Positions 6,157 through 13,938 of a stretch of DNA of 26,973 nt are shown here, in pieces (position 1 is the first letter of the stretch; each line of letters opens with the position of its first letter). The DNA comes from CAZEHS01 sp964511875. GTDB lineage: Bacteria; Bacillota; Clostridia; Peptostreptococcales; Acidaminobacteraceae. The stretch lies in the NCBI GenBank assembly GCA_964511875.1, contig CAZEHS010000033.1, positions 1-26,973 on the forward strand. The letters run 5' to 3'. A model generated the notes under the pieces. That model had not been told where the DNA came from and ran no database searches. It was given only the letters and a program-made list of their open reading frames with translations. A program made the translations under genes and the position numbers.

Positions 6157-7854
6157 ATGCATCAGGCAAATGGAATCACAGTAAGAGAGCTGTTGGGAAT
6201 GGATGTGCTGCAAGGAGCCAAATTGCTTTCCGGCAGTGGGGGACTCGATCACAGGATAACGAAGATGGATGTCATGGAAGTGCCGGATATTCTGGACTGG
6301 GTAAAGCCGGGAGAGTTCCTCCTGACCACAGCCTATTCGATCAAGGACACTCCTGAAAAACTGAAGCATCTCATAGAAGCACTCAACGGAAAAGGATTGG
6401 CTGGAATAGGCATAAAAACGAGGCGGTTCATTCAGGAAATTCCGGCGGATGCACTTGCCGCCAGTGATTCACTTGATTTTCCCATCATAGAGCTTCCTTA
6501 TACCGCTTCTTTTGCCGATATCATGCAGCCGGTTCTCGTAGAGGTGATGAACCAGCAGATGGCAATGCTCCAGCGGATCGATACCTTCAATGACCGCCTT
6601 ATGAAGCTGATGCTTCGTGGGGGAGGCATGGATGAAATTGCCCTTGCAATCCATGAATCCATGGGAGTATCCATCGCAATCATGGATGATGTTTTCAGAT
6701 CCCATGTGGTTTTGTGTGAATCCGGAGTCCGCAGTGACATTGAAGGTGTCATCAATACCCTGGGACAGCAGCGCAATAAACCTGCAGCTTATGATGAACT
6801 CGCAGGAGAATACATCCGATTTGCTGATAATCTGGCCGGGAAGAGGACGGTACGATATATGATCCCCATCAAATCGGAGGAACGCAAATATGGGCGGATA
6901 ATTCTATGGGAAGACTTGAGAACACTGACGCCCATGGATCTTTCCACTATTGAAGCGGCAACATCATTGGTGGCTTTAGACCTGATGAAGAAGCTGTCGT
7001 TGTTTGAAGGTGAGAACAAACACAGGATCGAATTTTTCGAGGATCTGCTGTCTGAAGAAGAATTCAGGCAACGCCGGGCCCTTGAGAAGGCGGCGTATTT
7101 TAACTTTGACAGCAGCCAGATTTATAGCGTCGCGGTTATTTCATACACCCAGACAGAAAATCTGTATAGGATGACTCCAAACAATACCGGGTATCTGAAT
7201 TATTTGGGAAGTCGGCTGGTCAGCCTGGTGGAGAGACAAATCTGGTCCGGCGGCCATCGGGTTCTGTTCGGCTCAAAAAGTGATCGAATGATTCTGATGT
7301 ACGGATCGTCATCTGAAATCCCGGACATCGAGATCAAGGAGAGTGTTCTAAAATTCTTCAGTGACATCCAGAAAGCTGCATCTGCAGATGGTCTGGCCCA
7401 GTTGATCTCTATTGGGATAGGACGGCCCTGCAGGGAATTCCAACGACTTCCGCAGAGCTACCGGGAAGCGGGACGGGCAGCAGAAACCAGTCGCCTGAAT
7501 CCGGATAAACCAGGCCCCGTTCATTATGATGACCTGGGAATCTTCAGGATTCTCTCCTATGAAGAATTGCAGCCGGAGCTGATCCAGTTTTACAAGGAGA
7601 CTTTGGAGCCATTGGTAGCTTATGACAAGGAGAAGGATTCCCAGCTGGTTGAAACTCTTAAAAAGTATTTTGAATGCCGCAGCAATCTAAAGCGTGTATC
7701 CGAAGTGATGTTCACACACTACAATACAGTCATTTATCGAATGCAGCGGATTAAGGACATCCTAGGAAAGGATCTGGATGACCCGGACATTCGACTTAAC
7801 CTCCAGATCGCTCTTAAGGTGCTGGGTCTGATGGGAAGCCGGAAGGGCAGCTGA
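6157..7854 (+). CDS. pucR: PucR-family transcriptional regulator
   Basis: The 565-residue protein has an N-terminal PucR domain (about 8-130, with VPDILDWVKPGEFLLTTAYS) and a middle region of about 300 residues. It ends in the PucR helix-turn-helix (about 495-560, with LVETLKKYFECRSNLKRVSE and FTHYNTVIYRMQRI). PucR proteins activate or repress purine catabolism genes in response to ureide intermediates; relatives control other nitrogen-source pathways. The ATG directly follows the yqeB stop and GGGAGG precedes it, so the two are co-transcribed. It lies at the centre of the catabolic block and is the obvious candidate local regulator. Its ligand cannot be told from sequence. Confidence 0.92.
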   Translation: MHQANGITVRELLGMDVLQGAKLLSGSGGLDHRITKMDVMEVPDILDWVKPGEFLLTTAYSIKDTPEKLKHLIEALNGKGLAGIGIKTRRFIQEIPADALAASDSLDFPIIELPYTASFADIMQPVLVEVMNQQMAMLQRIDTFNDRLMKLMLRGGGMDEIALAIHESMGVSIAIMDDVFRSHVVLCESGVRSDIEGVINTLGQQRNKPAAYDELAGEYIRFADNLAGKRTVRYMIPIKSEERKYGRIILWEDLRTLTPMDLSTIEAATSLVALDLMKKLSLFEGENKHRIEFFEDLLSEEEFRQRRALEKAAYFNFDSSQIYSVAVISYTQTENLYRMTPNNTGYLNYLGSRLVSLVERQIWSGGHRVLFGSKSDRMILMYGSSSEIPDIEIKESVLKFFSDIQKAASADGLAQLISIGIGRPCREFQRLPQSYREAGRAAETSRLNPDKPGPVHYDDLGIFRILSYEELQPELIQFYKETLEPLVAYDKEKDSQLVETLKKYFECRSNLKRVSEVMFTHYNTVIYRMQRIKDILGKDLDDPDIRLNLQIALKVLGLMGSRKGS

Positions 7855-7971
7855 TGGTTCTTATCAACAACTCACAAGGGCCCTTCAGAAACTTTGGTTC
7901 TCCCAAACAATGGAACCGCAACAGGAAAAGAGTACATTGGTATTAGACGTGTATTCTTTTGGAGGAGAGCC

Positions 7972-8916
7972 ATGAATGCCATTCTGATAGCGAACGATCT
8001 GGCAGAGATTGCAGCAGAAAGCCAGTCTACGGTTGGGCAGGTCCATTCTGTATTCGATCATGCTGTGAACTGCACATTTGATGAATATGGATGGATGACT
8101 CTGCTGACAGAGGAAGCTGAGATTGGCCCTATGGGACTGATCGTCAAGGCTCCCAGCCTGAAAAACCTTCGATTGCTGCCAGGCATGAAGATGGAAATCG
8201 GTTATGGCAGGATAAGCATCAAGGAAGCCGGTCTTGATTTGAAGCTGAGCGGTTTACGCACATGGAACCCCCATGCCGTGGGGATTGCTGAACCGGTAGG
8301 GCCGACCGTTAAAAATGAGCGTCTGGAAAAACTGGAGAAATGGATTCTGAAAAACGGAAACATGGCTGGTGTAGCAAATGTTATCGAGTACCTGGAGCTA
8401 CCCGATCGAATTCGGAAGCTGCAGCCGGAAACGGAGCTCAATGTCTTCGGACAGTTTGCTCTGGAGCGGATACAGGCATTCACGGCAGTGCTTGTCGAAA
8501 ATGATGCAGAGAAGATTCGGGAAAAAGTAAGGGGAATCATCGGTTTCGGTCCTGGACTTACCCCCTCAGGAGATGACTTTCTGGCAGGTGTAGGCGCCTC
8601 GATGATCTATCTGAAAAGCTACTATAGGCTAAAGGAAGAGGCTTTCATGCTGCCGCTTCAGCTGATTGCTGATGAGTCCAACGACCGTACTACCCGAGTA
8701 AGTGCGGAAATGCTGAAGAATCTTTCAAAAGGCCTGATGCCAAAAAGGTTCATGGATCTTCAGACAGCATTGCTCGGCAAATTCGGACCAGAGCTGGAGC
8801 CTGTTCTGTTTGAACTGGACAGGATGGGAGAAACATCCGGTACGGATCACGCGCTGGGAGTATTTGTCGCCCATTGCGTACTGACATCGGAAGATGCAAG
8901 GAGGAAGCTTGAATGA
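7972..8916 (+). CDS. allH: DUF2877 protein, AllH-type subunit of oxamate-carbamoyltransferase complex
   Basis: The 314-residue protein has the DUF2877 signature GFGPGLTPSGDDFLAGVGAS (about residues 190-209). It is the homologue of E. coli YlbF/AllH. In E. coli AllF, AllG and AllH together form oxamic transcarbamylase, which converts oxalurate and phosphate to oxamate and carbamoyl phosphate. The start at 7972 follows GGAGGAG by a few bases; the frame is open upstream to 7894 but without a ribosome site. The 117-base gap after pucR has no clear terminator. The gene overlaps allF by four bases (ATGA). Here it is first of the three, unlike E. coli where allH is last. The exact substrate is inferred, see the pathway finding. 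Confidence 0.88.
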   Translation: MNAILIANDLAEIAAESQSTVGQVHSVFDHAVNCTFDEYGWMTLLTEEAEIGPMGLIVKAPSLKNLRLLPGMKMEIGYGRISIKEAGLDLKLSGLRTWNPHAVGIAEPVGPTVKNERLEKLEKWILKNGNMAGVANVIEYLELPDRIRKLQPETELNVFGQFALERIQAFTAVLVENDAEKIREKVRGIIGFGPGLTPSGDDFLAGVGASMIYLKSYYRLKEEAFMLPLQLIADESNDRTTRVSAEMLKNLSKGLMPKRFMDLQTALLGKFGPELEPVLFELDRMGETSGTDHALGVFVAHCVLTSEDARRKLE

Positions 8917-10475
8917 TTGTAAAAAGTGCAGTAAGAAAAAACACATACTATGACTCTGTAACACTGATGCTGATATCAAAGGAAATCAAGCAGATTCCCG
9001 GTGTGGAGGAAGCGCTTATCGGGATGGGAACAGAGCTTAATCTGGAGTTGGTTGCGAATCTCAACATGGCCGATGATGCCATTAAAGCATGCTCACCCAA
9101 TGATTTTTTCATATCGGTCCTGCTAGAGGATGAATCCCTGATGCCGGAAGTAGAAGCCATGGTCGAGGAGCTTCTGAACCATCGGAAAATTTCGTCCGGA
9201 AGCAGCTATAGGCCCGTGACTCTGAGCAGTGCATTTGAAATGATGCCGGATGCCAACATGGTAATCGTAAGTGTGCCCGGAAAATTTGCCGCACCTGAAG
9301 TCCGAAAGGCTTTGGACAACAACTGCCATGTCATGTTATTCAGTGACAACGTATCCATAGAAGACGAAAAAGCCCTGAAAGAACTGGCTGTCAGCAAAGG
9401 GCTTCTGATGATGGGCCCGGACTGCGGAACCTCCATCATCAATAACATACCACTGGCATTCGCCAACGTTATTAAAAAAGGCCCTGTCGGCATTGTCGGC
9501 GCTTCAGGTACCGGTACTCAGGAGGTTTCAGTCCACGTGGACCGGTTCGGATCAGGGGTATCCCAGGTGATCGGCACCGGCGGTCGCGATTTAAGGGTCG
9601 AAATCGGCGGACTCATGATGATCCAAAGCTTTGAAGCACTCATGGATGATCCTGAAACGAAGGTCATTGTCCTGATTTCAAAGCCGCCTGCAGAAAGCAT
9701 CGCGGCAAAGGTTCTGGGGCTGGTCAAAAAGACTGATAAGCCTGTGGTCGTTCATTTCATAGGCGGAAACCCTGATATCATCAGGCGGGCAGGCGCAATT
9801 GCCGGTCTGAGCCTTGAGGATACTGCCCGAAAAGCAGTTGCTCTGGCAAATGGCAATACTCCGGTGGACTTCACCGGCTTCGATATGTCCGATGAAGCTC
9901 TGGAAGAACTGATCCATAAGGAAATGGAAGGAAAGCGACCCTCTCAGAAATATCTCAGGGGCTTATACACTGGCGGAACTCTTGCGGATGAAACCATGAA
10001 ACTCCTCGACAAGGAAGGCTGGGGAATCTGGTCCAACGTCCCGTTAAAACCTGAATGGGCTATGGAGAACGTTTGGGAAGCCAAAGAAAATACGGTTTTG
10101 GATTTAGGAGATGACCAGTTTACGGTTGGAAGGCCCCATCCGATGATCGATCCCAGCATTCGAAATGAAAGACTTGTGAAGGACACAGATGCTCAGACTG
10201 CCGTACTGATCTTGGATCTTGTTCTGGGTTACGGCGCCCATCCGAATCCTGCCTTGGAATTGAGTGTTGCCGTTCGTAAAGCAAGGAAGAAAGCGCAAGA
10301 TCTGGGAGGCAGCCTGACTGTGATCACCAGCATCTGCGGTACGGATGCGGATCCCCAAGGCCTGGCGGTCATGAAGAAGGAAATGGAGGCGGCCGGGGTC
10401 ATCGTCATGCCGTCCAATGCACAGGCAGCCCATCTGGCGGGACGGATCCTCAAGGCGTTAAAGGGGGTTATGTGA
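8913..10475 (+). CDS. allF: FdrA-type acyl-CoA-synthetase-like subunit (AllF)
   Basis: The 520-residue protein belongs to the FdrA family, related to succinyl-CoA synthetase. A glycine-rich nucleotide/CoA-fold segment (about 191-224, GIVGASGTGTQEV and VIGTGGRDL) follows GPDCGTSIINNIP (about 169-181), which corresponds to the GPN segment of the ligase alpha subunit. The phospho-histidine of true ligases is not seen. FdrA (AllF) is one of three subunits needed for oxamic transcarbamylase in E. coli. GGAGG precedes the ATG, which overlaps the allH stop. The next ORF starts at the base after its stop, so translation is tightly coupled through allH, allF and the small protein. This protein is a little shorter than E. 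coli FdrA (555). Confidence 0.9.
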   Translation: MIVKSAVRKNTYYDSVTLMLISKEIKQIPGVEEALIGMGTELNLELVANLNMADDAIKACSPNDFFISVLLEDESLMPEVEAMVEELLNHRKISSGSSYRPVTLSSAFEMMPDANMVIVSVPGKFAAPEVRKALDNNCHVMLFSDNVSIEDEKALKELAVSKGLLMMGPDCGTSIINNIPLAFANVIKKGPVGIVGASGTGTQEVSVHVDRFGSGVSQVIGTGGRDLRVEIGGLMMIQSFEALMDDPETKVIVLISKPPAESIAAKVLGLVKKTDKPVVVHFIGGNPDIIRRAGAIAGLSLEDTARKAVALANGNTPVDFTGFDMSDEALEELIHKEMEGKRPSQKYLRGLYTGGTLADETMKLLDKEGWGIWSNVPLKPEWAMENVWEAKENTVLDLGDDQFTVGRPHPMIDPSIRNERLVKDTDAQTAVLILDLVLGYGAHPNPALELSVAVRKARKKAQDLGGSLTVITSICGTDADPQGLAVMKKEMEAAGVIVMPSNAQAAHLAGRILKALKGVM

Positions 10476-10646
10476 ATGGGGAAACTCAATGAGTTTTTTG
10501 GAAAGCAGTTAAAGGTAATCAATATGGGGTTGGACGGTTTCAGCGAAGATCTGAAATCGCAGCAGGTGGAAACACTGCAGATGGATTGGCGGCCTCCGGC
10601 CGGTGGAAACGAGCGGCTGGCGTCACTCCTTAACAGACTGAAATGA
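10476..10646 (+). CDS. 56-residue protein of the FdrA/AllG gene cluster
   Basis: This short ORF starts on the base after the allF stop and ends 13 bases before allG. It reads in part NMGLDGFSEDLKSQQV and MDWRPPAGGNERLASLLNRL. The DWRPPAGG phrase is one I associate with short proteins or fused segments beside FdrA and DUF1116 proteins, which suggests a fourth component or a detached domain of AllF. There is no membrane helix or signal peptide. Its exact position in the coupled operon and its composition argue that it is translated. Function is unknown. Confidence 0.75.
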   Translation: MGKLNEFFGKQLKVINMGLDGFSEDLKSQQVETLQMDWRPPAGGNERLASLLNRLK

Positions 10647-10659
10647 AACGAGGTGCATC

Positions 10660-11919
10660 ATGAAGGAAAGAATTGAGAAGGCCAATGCAGAAGCGGTCGA
10701 AAGGCTGTTATCAGCACAGCCGAAGTTGATCGGAATAGGAATCGCCGGGGAAGTCATCCCTGATATGGACAAGAAGACAATTCTCCATGCTGGACCTCCC
10801 ATCACATGGGATCGCATGAGTGGACCCCTTAAGGGTGCCGTCATCGGTGGTCTTATCTATGAAGGCCTGGCAAATAATGAAGCAGAAGCGGAAAAACTGG
10901 CAGCTTCCGGGGAAATCCGGTTTGATTCCTGTCATCATCATAATTCAGTAGGCCCCATGGCGGGTGTTGTAACTGCCAGGATGCCTGTATGGATAATTAA
11001 GAACGAGACCTTCGGAAATATGGCCTACTGTACTCTGAATGAGGGGCTAGGCAAGGTGCTTCGTTATGGAGCCTACAGTTCCGAGGTCATTGAGCGCTTG
11101 CAATGGATGGAGAGAGTACTTGGCCCTGTACTGAAGGATGCCTTGATTCACTCCGGTCCCATAGATCTGAAAGCCATGATTGCCCAGGTGGTGCAAATGG
11201 GTGATGAAGGCCATAACCGGAACAAGGCCGGTACATCCCTCTTCATAAGGGAAATCGCTCCTTATATCGTCATGACCAAGCATCCGGATCAGGATAAGAT
11301 CGATGTTCTTAAATTCATGCATTCTAATGACCACTTTTTCCTGAACCTGACCATGCCGGCACAAAAGAGTGCATTGGACCCTGCCGGCGGCATACCTTAT
11401 TCCACGATGGTTTACGCTCAGGCGCGGAACGGCACGGATTTTGGTATACGGGTGTCCGGTCTTGGCGATCAATGGTTCACTGCCCCCGCCGAGTATATAG
11501 ACGGCCTGTTTTTCCCGGGATTTTCCATGGACGATGCTAATCCGGATATCGGAGACTCAGTCATCACCGAAACCAGCGGCATAGGCGGATTCGCCATGGC
11601 GACTGCACCGGCTATCGTTCAGTTCGTCGGCGGCACACCTCAGGATGCCGTCAATTACACCACCAGCATGTATGAAATCACACTGGCTGAGAACAACGCC
11701 TACAAGATGCCGTACATGAATTTCAGAGGCACTCCCACAGGCATCGATATCCGTAAGGTAATCGAAACCCAGATCCGGCCGATCATCAATACCGGGATCG
11801 CCCACAAGCTTGCCGGAATCGGCCAGGTCGGCGCCGGACTCGTTCACCCGCCAATGAAATGCTATGAAGACGCCCTGGAAGCCTTTGTCGCAAAGATGGA
11901 AGCGGAAGGACTGATCTGA
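10660..11919 (+). CDS. allG: DUF1116 protein, AllG-type subunit of oxamate-carbamoyltransferase complex
   Basis: The 419-residue protein matches E. coli YlbE/AllG over its full length (also 419). Shared blocks include LLHAGPPI.W, SCHHHNSVGPMAGV, CTLNEGLGKVLRYGAYS, QVVQMGDEGHNRN, FGIRVSGLGDQWFTAPAEY, GDSVITETSGIGGFAM, and at the end GIAHKLAGIGQVGAGLVHPP. It is the third core subunit of oxamic transcarbamylase in E. coli. GAGGTG precedes the ATG. With allH, allF and the 56-residue protein it forms a four-gene translation-coupled unit. The strong conservation supports carbamoyl transfer to or from phosphate; the amide partner may differ from oxamate here. A palindromic repeat follows before the cyclase gene. 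Confidence 0.92.
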   Translation: MKERIEKANAEAVERLLSAQPKLIGIGIAGEVIPDMDKKTILHAGPPITWDRMSGPLKGAVIGGLIYEGLANNEAEAEKLAASGEIRFDSCHHHNSVGPMAGVVTARMPVWIIKNETFGNMAYCTLNEGLGKVLRYGAYSSEVIERLQWMERVLGPVLKDALIHSGPIDLKAMIAQVVQMGDEGHNRNKAGTSLFIREIAPYIVMTKHPDQDKIDVLKFMHSNDHFFLNLTMPAQKSALDPAGGIPYSTMVYAQARNGTDFGIRVSGLGDQWFTAPAEYIDGLFFPGFSMDDANPDIGDSVITETSGIGGFAMATAPAIVQFVGGTPQDAVNYTTSMYEITLAENNAYKMPYMNFRGTPTGIDIRKVIETQIRPIINTGIAHKLAGIGQVGAGLVHPPMKCYEDALEAFVAKMEAEGLI

Positions 11920-11944
11920 AGCGGGATGATCTAAACCATTTTGT

Positions 11945-12025
11945 AACCACCGAATTCACCGAACACACCGAAAGGTCTAATCTGATGCATAGATTCATTC
12001 GGTGATTTCGGTGAATTCGGTGGTT
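11945..12025. repeat. 81-bp palindromic repeat between allG and the cyclase gene
   Basis: Two 28-base arms (11945-11972 and 11998-12025) are complementary except for two positions. Each arm is itself built from short ACCGAA-type units (outer half AACCACCGAATTCACCGAA). No T tract follows directly, although TTTTTTT occurs at 12042. It resembles dispersed palindromic or MITE-like intergenic repeats. As RNA it would form a stable hairpin that could weaken or insulate expression of the following genes. Confidence 0.75.
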
Positions 12026-12073
12026 GCATGAATGTTGTGAATTTTTTTAACCAACAAACAGGAGGAACAAACA

Positions 12074-12859
12074 ATGGATTTTTGGAAAAACGTTAAAATG
12101 TACGATCTTACACAGAATCTTAGTCACCTGACTCCCGCATGGCCTACTTATGAGCCTCTGCAGATCAAATTTTTCAAGCGGCTCAGCCCCAACGGAGCCA
12201 ATGGGCAGGTCATCACAACATCCAACCATGTGGGTACCCATCTGGACGGATCCCTGCATTTCTGCACACATGGACGCGATATCTCCCAGATTCCGCTTGA
12301 GGATCTGATCGGCCCCGGTGTCGTGGTTGACCTCTCGGATATCGCTGAAGATTACGGGATCTATACCTCCAAGGACATCACAGACCGCGTAGAAGTAAAA
12401 GAAGGGGATATCCTGATCATCAACACCGGCTACCATAAATACGGATGGGACCAGCCTGAAGGCGATGAGCGACGCTACATGCTCCGTCATCCGGGCCCGA
12501 CCAAGGAGTTCTCCGAATGGTGCGCCAAAATGAAGATCAAATGGATAGGCGTCGACTGCGGCAGCGCGGACCATCCCATGAATACCAAGATCCGCGATTG
12601 GGAGCCCCGTGAAGCCAGGAAATGCGATGAGTACTTCCAAAAGAAATACAATAAGACCTTGGATGAGATTTTCCCTGAGGACGATTATCAGTTGATGCAT
12701 ATCGACCTGTTCCCACTGGATATCATCCATGCGGAGAACGTGGGCGGCCAGATAGACGAAATCCTCAACAAACGCCTGATTGTCGGCTGCTACCCGTGGA
12801 AGTTCCAGGGCGGCGAATCCTCCATCTGCCGTATCGTAGCGTATGACGAAGTGAAATAG
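12074..12859 (+). CDS. Cyclase-family metal hydrolase (kynurenine formamidase / isatin hydrolase type)
   Basis: The 261-residue protein has the family metal site SNHVGTHLDGSLHF (HxGTHxD) near residues 50-62, and later GVDCGSADHPMN and HPGPTKEF. Characterised relatives are Mn- or Zn-dependent hydrolases of amides, including the cyclic amide isatin and N-formylkynurenine. AGGAGGA lies before the ATG. It is placed between the carbamoyltransferase subunits and an amidase, so ring opening of a cyclic imide or hydrolysis of an open-chain amide is likely. No tryptophan-pathway gene is nearby, which argues against a kynurenine role. The long antisense ORF over this gene is only a shadow. Confidence 0.85.
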   Translation: MDFWKNVKMYDLTQNLSHLTPAWPTYEPLQIKFFKRLSPNGANGQVITTSNHVGTHLDGSLHFCTHGRDISQIPLEDLIGPGVVVDLSDIAEDYGIYTSKDITDRVEVKEGDILIINTGYHKYGWDQPEGDERRYMLRHPGPTKEFSEWCAKMKIKWIGVDCGSADHPMNTKIRDWEPREARKCDEYFQKKYNKTLDEIFPEDDYQLMHIDLFPLDIIHAENVGGQIDEILNKRLIVGCYPWKFQGGESSICRIVAYDEVK

Positions 12860-12887
12860 GAGCATTGTTTCGTGCAGAATCAAAGAC

Positions 12888-12930
12888 CGTCATTGCGAGG
12901 AGCCTCGTCATTTCATTCCTCGCAATGACG
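12888..12930. repeat. 43-bp palindromic repeat, CGTCATTGCGAGGA type
   Basis: A perfect 14-bp inverted repeat (12888-12901 and 12917-12930) encloses a 15-base loop. CGTCATTGCGAGGA-type palindromes occur as dispersed intergenic repeats in several unrelated bacteria. It lies 28 bases after the cyclase stop and has no T tract. Confidence 0.75.
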
Positions 12931-12939
12931 TACAACTTA

Positions 12940-13025
12940 TTAGCCACAGTTAGCACAGATTTTCAAGGATGAAATTAGGATGATAGGATTCTTAATCCGT
13001 GAAAATCCGTGTTATCCGTGGCTAA
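12940..13025. repeat. 86-bp imperfect palindromic repeat, ATCCGTG-rich
   Basis: A 31-base arm (12940-12970, TTAGCCACAGTTAGCACAG...) is an imperfect reverse complement of 12995-13025, in which ATCCGTG occurs three times. It has the look of a dispersed MITE-like intergenic repeat and ends 26 bases before the nitrilase start. A fragment resembling one end (GCCACGGATAAC) occurs at 16333. Confidence 0.7.
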
Positions 13026-13050
13026 TGTTTTAGTAAGAAAGGAGTTTTCC

Positions 13051-13929
13051 ATGAAAGAATTCACAGCGGCCTGTGCACAGTTCGCAGTTGAGCCGAATAA
13101 CATCAAGTTCAATATTGAGAAAAGCTGCCATTGGCTGAAAAAGGCGGTGGAGGAACACCAGGCAGAGCTGATACTTTTCCCGGAAACCATAACTACCGGA
13201 TTCACACCGAACATGCCCAAGGAAGAGTTTTATGAGATGCTGGCCCCGATACCGGGGGACCATACCCGCGACGTACAGCTTCTTGCCAAGGAACTGAAGG
13301 TACATGTGGTCCTTCCGCTTTATGAGCGGGGTGATAAACCCGGTGAAATTCTGAACTCCTCCGTTCTGATTGACGATCGGGGCGAGATTCTTGGCAACTA
13401 TCGGAAAACCCATCCTTTCCCAACGGAACGCAGCTGGACTAAAGCCGGTTCAGAGGTGGTTGTTGTGGACACGAAACTGGGTAAGATCGGGATGATTATA
13501 TGCTACGATGGGGATTTTCCAGAGCTTAGCCGTGTATGTGCCCTGAAGGGGGCTGAAATCATCACCCGCCCTTCGGCGCTCTTGCGCAGCTTTGAAATAT
13601 GGGAGCTCACGTCCAAGGCCCGGGCTTATGACAATCACTGCTACGTTATGGCGTGTAATGCGGTTGGCCCTGATGCCGGAAACAACTACTATTTCGGTCA
13701 CAGCATGATCATCAGCCCCATCGCACAAACCCTGGCACTGGCCAGAGGCACAGAGGAAATCATCTCGGCCTGCCTGGATCCTGATCCGCTGAGGTATGTC
13801 AGCTACGGTTCCAAAACACCCCAGATTTTCGACCATATCGAAGACCGGAATATCCAGGTCTATAAGGATATACTGATGGAAGGCCGCAGTGCCTTTGAAC
13901 CGGCACGACGTATCAAATATGATCGTTAG
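13051..13929 (+). CDS. Nitrilase-superfamily carbon-nitrogen hydrolase (amidase)
   Basis: The 292-residue protein carries the full catalytic triad: E45 in LFPETITTGF, K119 in NYRKTHPFPTE and C151 in IICYDGDFPE. The second structural Glu is in the FEIWE region. Members hydrolyse linear amides, omega-amides or N-carbamoyl compounds; aliphatic-amidase- and omega-amidase-like chemistry on a small carboxylate amide fits best, but the sequence does not fix the substrate. I chose the ATG at 13051 because AAGGAG lies seven bases before it; the frame is open from a GTG at 13009 that is inside the preceding repeat. The CoA-transferase gene follows after nine bases, so the two are co-transcribed. Inferred role: removing ammonia from oxamate, malonamate or a similar product. 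Confidence 0.87.
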   Translation: MKEFTAACAQFAVEPNNIKFNIEKSCHWLKKAVEEHQAELILFPETITTGFTPNMPKEEFYEMLAPIPGDHTRDVQLLAKELKVHVVLPLYERGDKPGEILNSSVLIDDRGEILGNYRKTHPFPTERSWTKAGSEVVVVDTKLGKIGMIICYDGDFPELSRVCALKGAEIITRPSALLRSFEIWELTSKARAYDNHCYVMACNAVGPDAGNNYYFGHSMIISPIAQTLALARGTEEIISACLDPDPLRYVSYGSKTPQIFDHIEDRNIQVYKDILMEGRSAFEPARRIKYDR

Positions 13930-13938
13930 GAGGAACCG

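Noticed and set aside
11945..12025. The allG-cyclase palindrome as an ordinary terminator
   Set aside because: The arms are too long and built of short repeated units, and no T tract follows directly; a dispersed repeat fits better.
12074..12859. Kynurenine formamidase of tryptophan breakdown
   Set aside because: Only the family fold is shared; no other kynurenine-pathway gene is present and the neighbours point to ureide or imide chemistry.
12047..12883. 278-codon antisense ORF opposite the cyclase gene
   Set aside because: It is a shadow of the clear cyclase-family gene on the plus strand, with no ribosome site or recognisable domain.
11945..13025. CRISPR array or insertion sequence around the cyclase gene
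   Set aside because: Each palindrome occurs once here, there are no regularly spaced repeats or spacers, and no transposase is encoded.
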